NCBI GenBank assembly: GCA_021833365.1
Contig: JAKBFV010000026.1
Location: forward strand, 1-32,467
DNA from: Pseudomonadota bacterium
GTDB taxonomy: Bacteria > Pseudomonadota > Gammaproteobacteria > Pseudomonadales > Moraxellaceae
Length of the DNA stretch: 32,467 bases
Reading direction: 5' to 3'
Shown: one piece after another, positions 1-7,980 of the stretch
Layout of the letters: each line of letters starts with the position of its first letter
Numbering within the stretch: position 1 is the stretch's first letter
Made by a program: the position numbers and the translations under genes
The notes under the pieces: model-generated
What the model saw: the letters and a program-made list of their open reading frames with translations, nothing else
The model's database searches: none
What the model was told of the DNA's origin: nothing

Positions 1-8
1 AGCAAAAA

Positions 9-60
9 CCCACACAAATTGTCTGTACTCGATTCTTAAAGATCTTCGGCTACCGATCTT
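9..60 (-). promoter_or_regulatory. rRNA operon leader: boxB-boxA-boxC antitermination region
   Basis: Read on the minus strand, a stem of AAGATC/GATCTT (positions 60-55 and 44-39) with a 10-nt loop is followed by GATCTTTAAGAAT (44-32). This matches 11 of 13 bases of the E. coli rRNA boxA GCTCTTTAACAAT. Next comes AGACAATTTGTGTGGG (24-9), which closely resembles the conserved boxC of rRNA leaders. Order and spacing are those of a gammaproteobacterial rrn leader, where NusB/NusE-type factors load on boxA to prevent premature termination. The 16S gene should start beyond the left edge of the window. Matching is from memory of E. coli leaders. Confidence 0.85.
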
Positions 61-90
61 CTCGATCACCGCCCCTAGCAGGGAGCGCGT

Positions 91-118
91 ATTCTACGCG
101 CTTTTTTCACCCGGTCAA
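91..118 (-). promoter_or_regulatory. rRNA operon promoter P2
   Basis: On the minus strand there is a -35 TTGACC (118-113), a 16-bp spacer and a -10 TAGAAT (96-91). An A-rich stretch (TCAAAAAACTTC) lies just upstream of the -35 and could act as an UP element for the RNA polymerase alpha subunit. Its place between P1 and the boxA leader is that of rrn P2. Confidence 0.75.
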
Positions 119-170
119 GAAGTTTTTTGACCGTCTCGCCGTCAGCACAGTGGCGTCGGCGAGGTGGTGC

Positions 171-198
171 ATTATAGGGACTGTCAGCCGAGTGTAAA
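171..198 (-). promoter_or_regulatory. rRNA operon promoter P1
   Basis: On the minus strand there is a -35 TTTACA (198-193), a 16-bp spacer and a perfect -10 TATAAT (176-171), followed by the GC-rich discriminator GCACCACC. The stretch TCCCTATAATGCACCACC is almost the same as the core of E. coli rrn P1 promoters, which are growth-rate and ppGpp controlled through such a discriminator. The -35 box lies only 30 bp after the tyrS stop codon and no clear terminator separates them. Confidence 0.85.
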
Positions 199-228
199 GC
201 GCTTTTTCACTGCGTCGCGGCGGATCGC

Positions 229-1434
229 TCAGTTCTTGAGCGAAACGCGCGCTATCGCTTTCTTTCCGGCCTGCAAGACATGTCGGGCACCGACTTGCAT
301 GCGCCAGGATTCATCGACGGCCTGACCATCGACATAGGCGGCACGCCGCGCGATGACGTCGCGCGCCGCCGCCGCATTGCGCACCAAACCCGCTTGATTG
401 AGCACCGCCGCCAACGGCAGGCTGTCACCCTGGCAGAGCAGTTCGATCTCCGGCATGTCTGCCGGCGTCGCACCCGGGGCCAGGCGATTGCCCGCCGAAT
501 GCGGTGCAGCCAGCGCCGCCTCCTCGCCATGGAAACGCGCTACCAGCTCATGCGCCAGAGCCCGCTTGGCTGCCTGCGGATGCCCATCCGCTGCGCTGCG
601 CATGCGCCAGTCCTCGATCTCCTCACGGCTGGCGAAACTGAGCAGCTCGTAGTAACGCCAGATCAGCGCATCCGGCATCGATACCAGCTTTTCATACATC
701 CCCCCCGGCGCCTCCGTGATACCGATGTAATTGCCGAGCGACTTCGACATCTTATGCACACCATCGAGGCCCTCCAGCAAGGGCAGGGTGATGATGACCT
801 GGCTCTCCTGGCCTGCCTGCCGCTGCAGGGTGCGCCCCATGAGCAGATTGAACTTCTGATCCGTGCCACCGAGTTCGACGTCGGCCTGCAACGCAACCGA
901 GTCATAACCTTGCAGCAGGGGATAAAGAAACTCATGGATGGCGATCGACTGCCCCGAGGCAAAGCGCTTGGCAAAGTCATCGCGTTCGAGCATGCGCGCC
1001 ACCGGATACTGCGCGGCCAGGGCGATGAGATCGGCGGCACTGCTCTGCCCCATCCAGCTCGAATTGAAGACCACCTCGGTGCGTGCCGGATCGAGGATCT
1101 TGAATACCTGAGCGGCATAACTGCGCGCATTCTCCTGCACCTGCTCCTCGGTGAGGGGCGGGCGCGTGGCATTCTTGCCGGTGGGGTCGCCGATACGTCC
1201 GGTAAAATCACCGATCAGAAAGAGCACCTGGTGCCCGAGCTGCTGAAAGACACGTAGCTTGTTGATCAGAACGGTATGGCCGAGGTGCAGATCAGGTGCC
1301 GTCGGATCGAAGCCCGCCTTGACACGCAGAGGCTGCCCCCTGGACAGCTTGGCGAGCAGCTCTTCGCGCTGGATGATCTCTTCACTACCGCGCTCTATCA
1401 ACGCCAGCTGTTCTTCCGGACTCATGGTCGTCAT
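229..1434 (-). CDS. tyrS: Tyrosine--tRNA ligase
   Basis: Class I aminoacyl-tRNA synthetase that activates tyrosine with ATP and charges tRNA(Tyr) in the cytoplasm. The 401-residue protein has the HIGH-type motif HLGH at residues 50-53 and KMSKS at 228-232. The C-terminal ~70 residues look like the S4 RNA-binding domain (ending [15 protein letters not shown]... and a basic tail). The N-terminal [20 protein letters not shown] segment is typical of the TyrS type found in Pseudomonas rather than of the E. coli type. The start at 1434 has AGGA 6 nt upstream; a second ATG three codons later is less well placed. The gene is divergent from anmK. Its stop codon sits inside a 6-bp stem (CGCTCA/TGAGCG) without a U-run, so transcripts may run into the rRNA promoter region. 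Confidence 0.97.
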   Translation of the reverse strand: MTTMSPEEQLALIERGSEEIIQREELLAKLSRGQPLRVKAGFDPTAPDLHLGHTVLINKLRVFQQLGHQVLFLIGDFTGRIGDPTGKNATRPPLTEEQVQENARSYAAQVFKILDPARTEVVFNSSWMGQSSAADLIALAAQYPVARMLERDDFAKRFASGQSIAIHEFLYPLLQGYDSVALQADVELGGTDQKFNLLMGRTLQRQAGQESQVIITLPLLEGLDGVHKMSKSLGNYIGITEAPGGMYEKLVSMPDALIWRYYELLSFASREEIEDWRMRSAADGHPQAAKRALAHELVARFHGEEAALAAPHSAGNRLAPGATPADMPEIELLCQGDSLPLAAVLNQAGLVRNAAAARDVIARRAAYVDGQAVDESWRMQVGARHVLQAGKKAIARVSLKN

Positions 1435-1495
1435 GCTCGATCCTGCTGCAATGCGGGGATGCTATTCTAGCAGCCTCGCATGGCGGAGCGAACAG

Positions 1496-2605
1496 ATGAG
1501 CACAGCGATCTACATGGGCATGATGTCGGGCACGAGCATGGACGCCGTCGACGCCGTCCTCGTCACCTTCCCGACCGATCACAGCGTGCAGCTGCTCGCC
1601 AGTATCAGCCGCCCCTGGCCAGACGACCTGCGCCAGTCCCTGCTCGACCTCTGCCACCCCGGTGAACAGGAGCTCTATCGCCTGGCCCGTCTCGATGGCG
1701 ATTGCGGCGATTTTTTTGCCGCTACCGCCGCTGCCCTGATGCAGGAATATGGCGTGCGCGGCGACGCGATCGCCGCCATCGGCAGCCACGGCCAGACGAT
1801 CCGCCATGAGCCCGGCATCGGTCACAGCCTGCAGATCGGCGACCCCAACCGTATCGCTGAAGTGTGCGCCTGCCCGGTCGTCGCCGACTTCCGTCGCCGC
1901 GACCTCGCCGCCGGCGGCCAGGGAGCGCCTCTGGTTCCAGCTTTTCACGCCGCCCTGCTGCGTCAGGCCGGGATCGATCGCTGCGTCCTCAACCTCGGCG
2001 GCATGGCCAATATCACCTGGCTCGATGGTCGCCCTGAACGCGCCGTCAGTGGCTACGATACCGGCCCTGGCAATGTCCTGATCGACACCTGGATGCAAGA
2101 GCGTCATCACCTGCCTTATGACCCGCAGGGGCGCCATGCCGCCGCCGGACATATCGATGGCGACATGTTGCAGCTCCTGCTGCAACACCCCTATTTTGCG
2201 CAGAGCGCTCCGAAAAGCGTCGGCCGCGAGACCTTTCATCTCAACTTCATCGAACAGACCCTGACGCGACTCACACGCCGCCCCGACGATAACGACATCT
2301 TGCGCACACTGACCCGTCTAACGGCCGTCAGCGTCGCCGACTGCATCAGCGCACACGGCGAGCATGGCGAACTCATCCTCTGCGGCGGCGGCGTGCATAA
2401 TCTCACCCTGCAAGCCGATCTCGGCGAGCTCCTGCCCGGCTTTAAGCTCAGTGACAGCGACGCTTACGGCATTCCGGCGCAATGGATGGAGGCGATGGCC
2501 TTCGCCTGGCTGGCGCGCGCGCGCCTGGAAAGACAGCCCGGCAACCTGGCAGCGGTCACCGGTGCGCGCGGCGGGCGTTGTCTGGGTGCGCTCTACGCAC
2601 CCTGA
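1496..2605 (+). CDS. anmK: Anhydro-N-acetylmuramic acid kinase
   Basis: Cell-wall recycling enzyme that hydrolyses and phosphorylates 1,6-anhydro-N-acetylmuramic acid to MurNAc-6-phosphate. The 369-residue protein begins MSTAIYMGMMSGTSMDAVDA, the phosphate-binding start of the AnmK family (usually GTSMDG; here the last G is A). It continues with the typical GSHGQTIRH, ADFRRRDLAAGGQGAPLVP, NLGGMANIT and DTGPGN motifs and ends with a GGRCLGALY segment. The reading frame is open far upstream (from 1259), but the start at 1496 fits the family N-terminus and has GGAG about 10 nt upstream. It converges on erpA with one base between the two stop codons. In Pseudomonas an M23-type peptidase gene lies between tyrS and anmK, as I remember; it is absent here. 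Confidence 0.95.
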   Translation: MSTAIYMGMMSGTSMDAVDAVLVTFPTDHSVQLLASISRPWPDDLRQSLLDLCHPGEQELYRLARLDGDCGDFFAATAAALMQEYGVRGDAIAAIGSHGQTIRHEPGIGHSLQIGDPNRIAEVCACPVVADFRRRDLAAGGQGAPLVPAFHAALLRQAGIDRCVLNLGGMANITWLDGRPERAVSGYDTGPGNVLIDTWMQERHHLPYDPQGRHAAAGHIDGDMLQLLLQHPYFAQSAPKSVGRETFHLNFIEQTLTRLTRRPDDNDILRTLTRLTAVSVADCISAHGEHGELILCGGGVHNLTLQADLGELLPGFKLSDSDAYGIPAQWMEAMAFAWLARARLERQPGNLAAVTGARGGRCLGALYAP

Positions 2606-2606
2606 C

Positions 2607-2948
2607 TCATACCGAGAAGGAGGAGCCGCAACCGCAGGTGCTCTGCGCATTGGGGTTGTTGACGGTAAAGCGCGAGCCCTGCAAGCCCTCGCTGTAATCA
2701 ACCTGCGAACCTGCGAGATACTGAAAGCTCAGGGCATCGACGACCATGCGCACATCGCCATGCGTAAAGATGGAGTCATCCTCTCTGAGCGCATCATCGA
2801 AAGTGAAGCCATAGGAAAACCCGGAACAACCACCGCCGGTGATATAGACACGCAAGAAAAGATTTTCATTGTCTTCGGCCGCCCGCAGCTTACGCACCTT
2901 CGCCGCCGCCGCGTCGGTCAGGATCATCTCCTGTGATTGCATCGACAT
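2607..2948 (-). CDS. erpA: Iron-sulfur cluster insertion protein ErpA
   Basis: A-type carrier that delivers Fe-S clusters to apoproteins, such as those of isoprenoid synthesis. The 113-residue protein has the three cluster-binding cysteines of the family: C41 in [11 protein letters not shown], and C105 and C107 in the C-terminal [11 protein letters not shown]. The segment [20 protein letters not shown] is also diagnostic. The start at 2948 has GGAGG with a 7-nt spacer. The gene is the last of the leftward argC group, 68 bp after the uncharacterised gene, and ends one base from the anmK stop. ErpA rather than IscA is chosen because of the N-terminal [14 protein letters not shown] segment and the neighbourhood; there is no isc cluster here. 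Confidence 0.93.
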   Translation of the reverse strand: MSMQSQEMILTDAAAAKVRKLRAAEDNENLFLRVYITGGGCSGFSYGFTFDDALREDDSIFTHGDVRMVVDALSFQYLAGSQVDYSEGLQGSRFTVNNPNAQSTCGCGSSFSV

Positions 2949-3016
2949 GATTCAGCCTCCACACACGAGGTTTGAGCATACCACAATCCCTAGCTTTTCA
3001 ATAGGGTATTGCCGAC

Positions 3017-3697
3017 TCAAGCGGGGCTCGGATCCCATTTGAACTGCTGTTCGACGTGCTCACGCTGCCGCCCCGACACATCGAGGCGCAAGGTCACCAG
3101 CTGCGGCTGAAACCCTGGCGGCAAGACCCACTCACCAGAAATGCTCTGGAAATACTGCAAACTAAAACGATCATCGCCTATATGCAGGGTTATGCGGCGC
3201 GGACTACCGGCTTGCAAGCCGCGCACACTGACTTGGATCTGACCGACATCGCTCGTGCCCTCGCGATGTGCTCGCGTCAACAGAAGGTGATAGACGTAGC
3301 GCTGCCGATCGGCGGTAGGATGCAGGACAAAGCGCTCAATGCTCAGCCCGCGGTCGTGCGCGTGCGGGTTGATGACCTGCTGGTACAGATGCAGCTGCTG
3401 CTCGAGCGCCGCCATACCATCGAGCAGGTCTTTGTTTTGCTGTTGCAAGCGATCCATGGCGGCCTGCGTCAGCAGGCGATCACGCTGCGCCAGCACCGTC
3501 TGATCGCGCCCGCGCCGCCATTCCTGAGCATAGAGGGCGACGGTCTGACGCAGCTCGAGGACTTCGCGAGGTGAAGCACCGGAAAGGGCGGCGCCGTCAT
3601 AACGTCCGAGGATGAAAGCCAGGATCGCCACGACGACAAGACGCAGACCACCATTCCTCTGGATTCGTCGCCACACCGCCACGCGCCAGGACATCAT
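3017..3697 (-). CDS. Uncharacterised single-pass membrane protein (DUF6776-like)
   Basis: A 226-residue protein with a basic N-terminus (MMSWRVAVWRRIQRNGG) followed by one membrane segment (LRLVVVAILAFILG, about residues 18-32). Then comes a likely coiled coil (about 45-110, rich in Q, L and R: ELRQTVALYAQEWRRGRD to LEQQLHLYQQV) and a C-terminal beta-rich part. It is therefore probably anchored in the inner membrane with most of the chain in the periplasm. It starts 3 bp after the argC stop and is translated with it. Genes of similar size and layout sit between argC and erpA in Pseudomonas; from memory the family is called DUF6776. No function is known to me. Confidence 0.8.
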   Translation of the reverse strand: MMSWRVAVWRRIQRNGGLRLVVVAILAFILGRYDGAALSGASPREVLELRQTVALYAQEWRRGRDQTVLAQRDRLLTQAAMDRLQQQNKDLLDGMAALEQQLHLYQQVINPHAHDRGLSIERFVLHPTADRQRYVYHLLLTRAHREGTSDVGQIQVSVRGLQAGSPRRITLHIGDDRFSLQYFQSISGEWVLPPGFQPQLVTLRLDVSGRQREHVEQQFKWDPSPA

Positions 3698-3700
3698 GCC

Positions 3701-4732
3701 TCAGGGCAGGACCGGTACATGCAGCAGACCGCGGTCCTGCGGTAAACCCAGCATCAGATTCATATTCTGCACGGCTTGACCCGCCGCCCCCTTGACCAGA
3801 TTGTCGATGACCGACAGCAGCACGATGGTATCGCCACCTTGCGGCTGATGCAGCGCCAGCCGGCAGAGATTGCTGGCACGCACGCTGCGCGTCTCCGGCA
3901 GGGACCCCGCCGGCATGACGTCGACAAAAGGCTGTTCGGCATAATACTGCTCGTAATGCTGCTGCAACTCCTTGATATCGACCTGTGCCCGCACATAGAG
4001 CGTGGCGTGGATGCCGCGAATCATCGGCAGCAGATGCGGCACGAAGGTCAGCCGCACGGGAGCTTCAGCGTAAGCCGATAGCTGTTGCTCGATCTCCGGC
4101 AAATGACGATGTCCGGCGACACCATAGGCTTTGAAGGAATCACCCGCTTCAGCCAGCAAGGAACTCAGGTGCGCCTGCCGCCCCGCCCCCGATACACCAG
4201 ACTTGCAATCGGCCACGATGTGCGCAAGATCGACGCCAGGCCTGCGCAGCAAGGGCAGCAAAGCCAGCTGGACCGACGTCGGATAACAGCCGGGGTTGGC
4301 GACCAGGCGCGCCGCCGCGACGTCGGCAGCATAAAATTCCGGCAAGCCGTACACCGCCTCAGCAAGAAATTGCGGACAGACGTGCGCTTGACCATACCAA
4401 CGCGACCAGAGCTCGGCATCGCGCAAACGAAAATCAGCACTGAGATCGATCACCTTGACCTGTGCCGCCAATAGATCTGGCACCATCTTCATCGCCACCC
4501 CGTTGGGTGTGGCAAAAAACACCAGATCACATTCACCGAGAAGATCGAGTGTCGGCTCGGTAAAGGAGAGATCGACATGACCACGCAGGTTCTGAAACAT
4601 GGCAGCGACGCTCTGCCCGGCCTCCGAACGCGAAGTGATGGCGTGCAGGCGCACGTCGGGGTGCGTCGCCAGCAGCCGCAGGAGCTCAACGCCGGTATAA
4701 CCCGTTCCACCCACGATACCAATCTTGAACAT
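3701..4732 (-). CDS. argC: N-acetyl-gamma-glutamyl-phosphate reductase
   Basis: Third step of arginine synthesis: NADPH-dependent reduction of N-acetylglutamyl 5-phosphate to the semialdehyde. The 343-residue protein starts [21 protein letters not shown] (nucleotide-binding loop GGTGYTG). It carries the catalytic cysteine at residue 149 in [18 protein letters not shown], and KSGVSGAGR and [12 protein letters not shown] motifs. The frame is open upstream to 4759, but the ATG at 4732 matches the family N-terminus and has GAGAGG 4 nt upstream. It is the first gene of the leftward group and is divergent from hemJ; the 143-bp interval should hold both promoters. Confidence 0.96.
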   Translation of the reverse strand: MFKIGIVGGTGYTGVELLRLLATHPDVRLHAITSRSEAGQSVAAMFQNLRGHVDLSFTEPTLDLLGECDLVFFATPNGVAMKMVPDLLAAQVKVIDLSADFRLRDAELWSRWYGQAHVCPQFLAEAVYGLPEFYAADVAAARLVANPGCYPTSVQLALLPLLRRPGVDLAHIVADCKSGVSGAGRQAHLSSLLAEAGDSFKAYGVAGHRHLPEIEQQLSAYAEAPVRLTFVPHLLPMIRGIHATLYVRAQVDIKELQQHYEQYYAEQPFVDVMPAGSLPETRSVRASNLCRLALHQPQGGDTIVLLSVIDNLVKGAAGQAVQNMNLMLGLPQDRGLLHVPVLP

Positions 4733-4821
4733 AGAACCTCTCCCTTGCACAGCCACCATTATCGACCAAGGAGCGACAGCGGTAAATGCAGCTTACACTC
4801 CTCCCACCAGCGAGCAGCAAC

Positions 4822-4849
4822 TTGTTTTAGCACCGCCTGCTGTTAGAAT
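4822..4849 (+). promoter_or_regulatory. Likely sigma-70 promoter of the hemJ-thiDE-hemL run
   Basis: TTGTTT (4822-4827), a 16-bp spacer and TAGAAT (4844-4849) make a plausible -35/-10 pair 26 bp before the hemJ start, followed by a GAGGA ribosome site at 4862-4866. It is the best match in the argC-hemJ interval; assignment is by eye only. Confidence 0.5.
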
Positions 4850-4875
4850 CGTCCAGCCATCCGAGGACACCCAGC

Positions 4876-5298
4876 ATGCAGACGCTCAAAGCCCTTCACA
4901 TCATCGCCATGGTCAGCTGGTTCGCCGGCTTGTTTTATTTACCCCGGCTCTTCGTCTACCACGCCATGACCGAAGACCAGCTGGGACGTGAGCGCTTCGT
5001 CGTCATGGAGCGCAAGCTCTACCGCGGCATCATGACGCCGGCCATGCTCGCGACCATCGCCTTCGGCTTGGCCATGCTCCTGCCGCACTGGGCCCTCTAC
5101 CGCCAGCAGATCTGGGTTCACGTCAAACTGACCCTGGTGCTGCTCCTGATCGCCTACCACCTGCTCTGCGGTCGTATTCGCGGCGATCTTGCTGCTGGAC
5201 GTTGCCGGCATGGCCACGTATTTTTTCGCTGGTTCAATGAGATTCCAGTCTTGTTTCTGGTCGCCATCGTCATGCTCGTCGAACTCAAACCTTTCTGA
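4876..5298 (+). CDS. hemJ: Protoporphyrinogen IX oxidase HemJ
   Basis: Membrane protein that converts protoporphyrinogen IX to protoporphyrin IX late in haem synthesis in bacteria lacking HemG and HemY. The 140-residue chain has four hydrophobic segments: about 5-25 (LHIIAMVSWFAGLFYLP), 52-72 (MTPAMLATIAFGLAML), 80-97 (VHVKLTLVLLLIAYHLL) and 120-138 (IPVLFLVAIVMLVEL). The conserved N-terminal histidine (H8) is present and the length equals the family norm. GAGGA lies about 9 nt before the ATG. It is followed after 6 bp by thiD, and hemL lies three genes further on, so two haem-pathway genes share this run. The family was long called UPF0093. Confidence 0.9.
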   Translation: MQTLKALHIIAMVSWFAGLFYLPRLFVYHAMTEDQLGRERFVVMERKLYRGIMTPAMLATIAFGLAMLLPHWALYRQQIWVHVKLTLVLLLIAYHLLCGRIRGDLAAGRCRHGHVFFRWFNEIPVLFLVAIVMLVELKPF

Positions 5299-5304
5299 CC
5301 GTCT

Positions 5305-6048
5305 ATGCCGCCCAGCGTCCTGATCATCGCCGGCCTCGACCCCAGTGGCGGCGCCGGGCTGTCCGCCGACATCGAGACGCTGCATGCCCTCGGCTGCCAC
5401 CCTCTGCCCCTGATCAGCGCGCTCACCGTGCAGGACAGTCACAAGGTTCACGCCTTCGTCCCTACCGACCCGGATCTGCTGCGCCGACAACTGGCGACAC
5501 TGCTCGCCGACTTGCCCGTGCAGGCGATCAAGCTGGGTATGCTCGGCAACGCCGCCATCGCCGCCGTCGTCTTCGAACTCCTGCAACAGAAACCGCAGGT
5601 GCCGGTCATCTGTGACCCTGTCCTCGCCGGCAACCTCGCCGGCTCATTGGCACAGTCCGATCTCCTGCCGGCCTTACAGCGACTCTGGCCGCGGGTGCAC
5701 CTGCTCACCCCCAACGCCATTGAACTGGCGGCTCTGACCACGCAGGGTGACGTCGGCGAGCTGCTCGCCGCTGGCATCGAGCATGTCCTGCTCACCGGCG
5801 GACACACGCCCGGCGCGCAACTGACCAACATCCTGTACAGCCGCAGCCAGGCACCACAGAGCTGGCATATCGATCGCCTCATCGGGGAATTCCATGGCAG
5901 CGGCTGCACCCTGGCCGCCGCCTGTGCGGCTGGACTGGCGCACGGCCTGCCGATCACGGCGACGGTGGCGCAGGCACAGGATTTCACGACACGGGCCCTG
6001 CGACACGCCTTCACACCAGGCCACGGACAGTCACTGCCATGGCGCTGA
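5305..6048 (+). CDS. thiD: Hydroxymethylpyrimidine/phosphomethylpyrimidine kinase
   Basis: Thiamine synthesis enzyme of the ribokinase fold that phosphorylates HMP and then HMP-phosphate to HMP-pyrophosphate. The 247-residue protein starts PSVLIIAGLDPSGGAGLSAD, the substrate-binding start of the family. It has the ALTVQD motif, KLGMLGN, DPVLAG, LTPNAIELAAL and the anion hole/catalytic motif GEFHGSGCTLAAACAAGLA, in which the aspartate or cysteine position of the GTGC loop reads GSGC. It begins 6 bp after hemJ, and its last 10 bases overlap the start of thiE, so the two are translationally coupled. A single-domain form, not fused to ThiE. Confidence 0.95.
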   Translation: MPPSVLIIAGLDPSGGAGLSADIETLHALGCHPLPLISALTVQDSHKVHAFVPTDPDLLRRQLATLLADLPVQAIKLGMLGNAAIAAVVFELLQQKPQVPVICDPVLAGNLAGSLAQSDLLPALQRLWPRVHLLTPNAIELAALTTQGDVGELLAAGIEHVLLTGGHTPGAQLTNILYSRSQAPQSWHIDRLIGEFHGSGCTLAAACAAGLAHGLPITATVAQAQDFTTRALRHAFTPGHGQSLPWR

Positions 6049-6692
6049 ATTTGTATCGACAGATCTATGCCATCACGCCCGAGCGTGATGATGACGAGTT
6101 GTTATTCACCCAGGTCGAGCAGGCTCTGACCGCCGGCCTGCGCTGGCTGCAATATCGCGACAAGAGCAGCTCGCCGGCACAGCGTCGGGTGCGCGCGCGC
6201 ACCCTGACCGATCTCTGTCATCGTCACGCCGCGCGCCTCATCATCAATGATGACGTCGAGCTCTGCTTGCACAGCGGTGCCGATGGCGTCCATCTCGGAC
6301 GCAGCGACGGCTCGCTCGCACAAGCCCGCTTGCGCCTTGGCCAGGAATACCTCCTCGGCGCCACCTGCCACGCCGACCTTGAACTCGCCCGCCAAGCCTC
6401 CACCTACGCCGACTATGTCGCCTTCGGCGCTTTTTTCCCTTCCCGCAACAAACCGCAGGCTGAGCGCGCCCCACTCGATATTCTCAGGCAGGCGGCGAGC
6501 CTGGGCAAACCGAGGGTGGCTATTGGCGGCCTGAGTCTGGATAATGCGCCTGCAGTCATCGCCGCCGGGGCCGATGCCCTGGCCATGATCAGCGCCCTGT
6601 TCGACGCGCCCGACATCGGTCAGCGCTGTCGCCAGTGGCTGGCTTTATGGATGCCCCTTCCACCCCATCCCGAGACGTCACTGCGGAGATAG
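6039..6692 (+). CDS. thiE: Thiamine-phosphate synthase
   Basis: Joins HMP-pyrophosphate with the thiazole phosphate to give thiamine phosphate; a TIM-barrel enzyme. Motifs along the 217 residues are YAITPE near the N-terminus, LQYRDKSS (pyrophosphate site) at about 36-43, [21 protein letters not shown] at about 68-88, [31 protein letters not shown] at about 125-139 and [10 protein letters not shown] near the end. The start lies inside the thiD 3' end; hemL follows after 2 bp. No TPP riboswitch was recognised in front of this run. Confidence 0.95.
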   Translation: MALNLYRQIYAITPERDDDELLFTQVEQALTAGLRWLQYRDKSSSPAQRRVRARTLTDLCHRHAARLIINDDVELCLHSGADGVHLGRSDGSLAQARLRLGQEYLLGATCHADLELARQASTYADYVAFGAFFPSRNKPQAERAPLDILRQAASLGKPRVAIGGLSLDNAPAVIAAGADALAMISALFDAPDIGQRCRQWLALWMPLPPHPETSLRR

Positions 6693-6694
6693 CC

Positions 6695-7975
6695 ATGCGT
6701 CAATCCGACCTCCTTTTTCAGCGTGCCTGCGCAGTTCTTCCCGGCGGGGTCAATTCGCCCGTGCGTGCCTTCCGTAGCGTCGGCGGCACCCCCATTTTCA
6801 TCGCCAGGGCGCAGGGGGCCCGCCTCTATGATGTCGACGGCCGCAGCTATATCGACTACGTCGGCTCCTGGGGGCCGATGATCCTCGGACATGCCCATCC
6901 CACCATCATCGAGGCCGTCCGGGAAGCTGCCCTCGACGGTCTCTCCTTTGGCGCCCCGACCGCCCACGAGGTCGACATGGCGGAAGCGGTACGCCGCTTG
7001 ATCCCGAGCATGGAGATGATGCGCATGGTCAGCTCCGGGACCGAAGCGACGATGAGCGCCATCCGTCTGGCGCGCGGCTTCACCGGTCGCGACCTCCTGG
7101 TCAAGTTCGAGGGCGGCTACCATGGCCACGCCGATTCCCTGCTGGTCAAGGCCGGTTCCGGCGCACTCACCCTCGGCGTACCGACGTCGCCCGGCGTGCC
7201 GGCCGATCTCGCTCGCCACACCCTGACCCTGCCCTACAATGACCCGGCGGCGGTGGAGCGTCTGTTCGCCGAGCGCGGTGACCAGATCGCCTGCATCATC
7301 GTCGAACCCGTCGCCGGCAATATGAACTGCATCCTGCCGTGCCCCGGCTTTCTCGAGACCCTACGCCATTGCTGCGACCGTTCTGGCAGCGTCCTCATCT
7401 TCGATGAGGTGATGACGGGCTTTCGCGTTGCCCTCGGGGGCGCCCAAGAGCGCTATGGCATACGCCCTGACCTGACCACCCTGGGCAAAATCATCGGCGC
7501 CGGCCTGCCTGTCGGCGCCTTTGGCGGCCGTCGCGAGATCATGGAGCAGCTGTCTCCTCTCGGACCCGTCTACCAGGCTGGCACCTTATCAGGCAATCCT
7601 TTGGCCATGCGTGCAGGCCTGGCCATGCTCAGCGAACTGCAAAAACCTGACTTTCATCGCCATCTCGAGAGTCAGCTGCAGACCCTGCTGCGTGGCCTGC
7701 AGGAAGCCGCCGCACGCGCCGGCCTGCCTTTTCAAACGACACAGGCTGGCGGCATGTTCGGCATCTTCTTCAGCGCCCGCCCGGTGGAAACTTTTGCCGA
7801 TGTGCAAAACTGTGACATCGAGCGCTTCCGTCAATTCTTTCACGGCATGCTCGCGCAGGGCGTCTATCTGGCTCCCTCCGCTTTTGAAGCCGGCTTCATC
7901 TCCAGCGCGCATGGCGAGGCTGAGATTGCTGCCACCTTGTCGGCCGCCGAACACGTCTTCTCGACCATGGGCTGA
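6695..7975 (+). CDS. hemL: Glutamate-1-semialdehyde 2,1-aminomutase
   Basis: PLP enzyme of the C5 pathway that turns glutamate-1-semialdehyde into 5-aminolevulinate, the tetrapyrrole precursor. The 426-residue protein starts [26 protein letters not shown]. It has [20 protein letters not shown] at about 113-132, [10 protein letters not shown] at about 236-245, and the PLP-binding lysine K265 in [17 protein letters not shown], at the same number as in E. coli. The frame is open upstream to 6635, but the ATG at 6695 fits the family and has GGAG 8 nt before it. It lies 2 bp after thiE and 5 bp before the DUF3108 gene. Confidence 0.97.
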   Translation: MRQSDLLFQRACAVLPGGVNSPVRAFRSVGGTPIFIARAQGARLYDVDGRSYIDYVGSWGPMILGHAHPTIIEAVREAALDGLSFGAPTAHEVDMAEAVRRLIPSMEMMRMVSSGTEATMSAIRLARGFTGRDLLVKFEGGYHGHADSLLVKAGSGALTLGVPTSPGVPADLARHTLTLPYNDPAAVERLFAERGDQIACIIVEPVAGNMNCILPCPGFLETLRHCCDRSGSVLIFDEVMTGFRVALGGAQERYGIRPDLTTLGKIIGAGLPVGAFGGRREIMEQLSPLGPVYQAGTLSGNPLAMRAGLAMLSELQKPDFHRHLESQLQTLLRGLQEAAARAGLPFQTTQAGGMFGIFFSARPVETFADVQNCDIERFRQFFHGMLAQGVYLAPSAFEAGFISSAHGEAEIAATLSAAEHVFSTMG

Positions 7976-7980
7976 TCGGC

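Noticed and set aside
280-1257. Long open frame of 325 codons on the plus strand
   Set aside because: It is antisense to tyrS, whose motifs are complete, and resembles no protein; high GC content creates such frames.
1385-2239. Minus-strand open frame of 284 codons
   Set aside because: Antisense to anmK, with no recognisable domain; a shadow frame.
5293-6700. TPP riboswitch for thiD/thiE
   Set aside because: The genes are separated by 6 or fewer bases or overlap; no thi-box motif was seen there or before hemJ.
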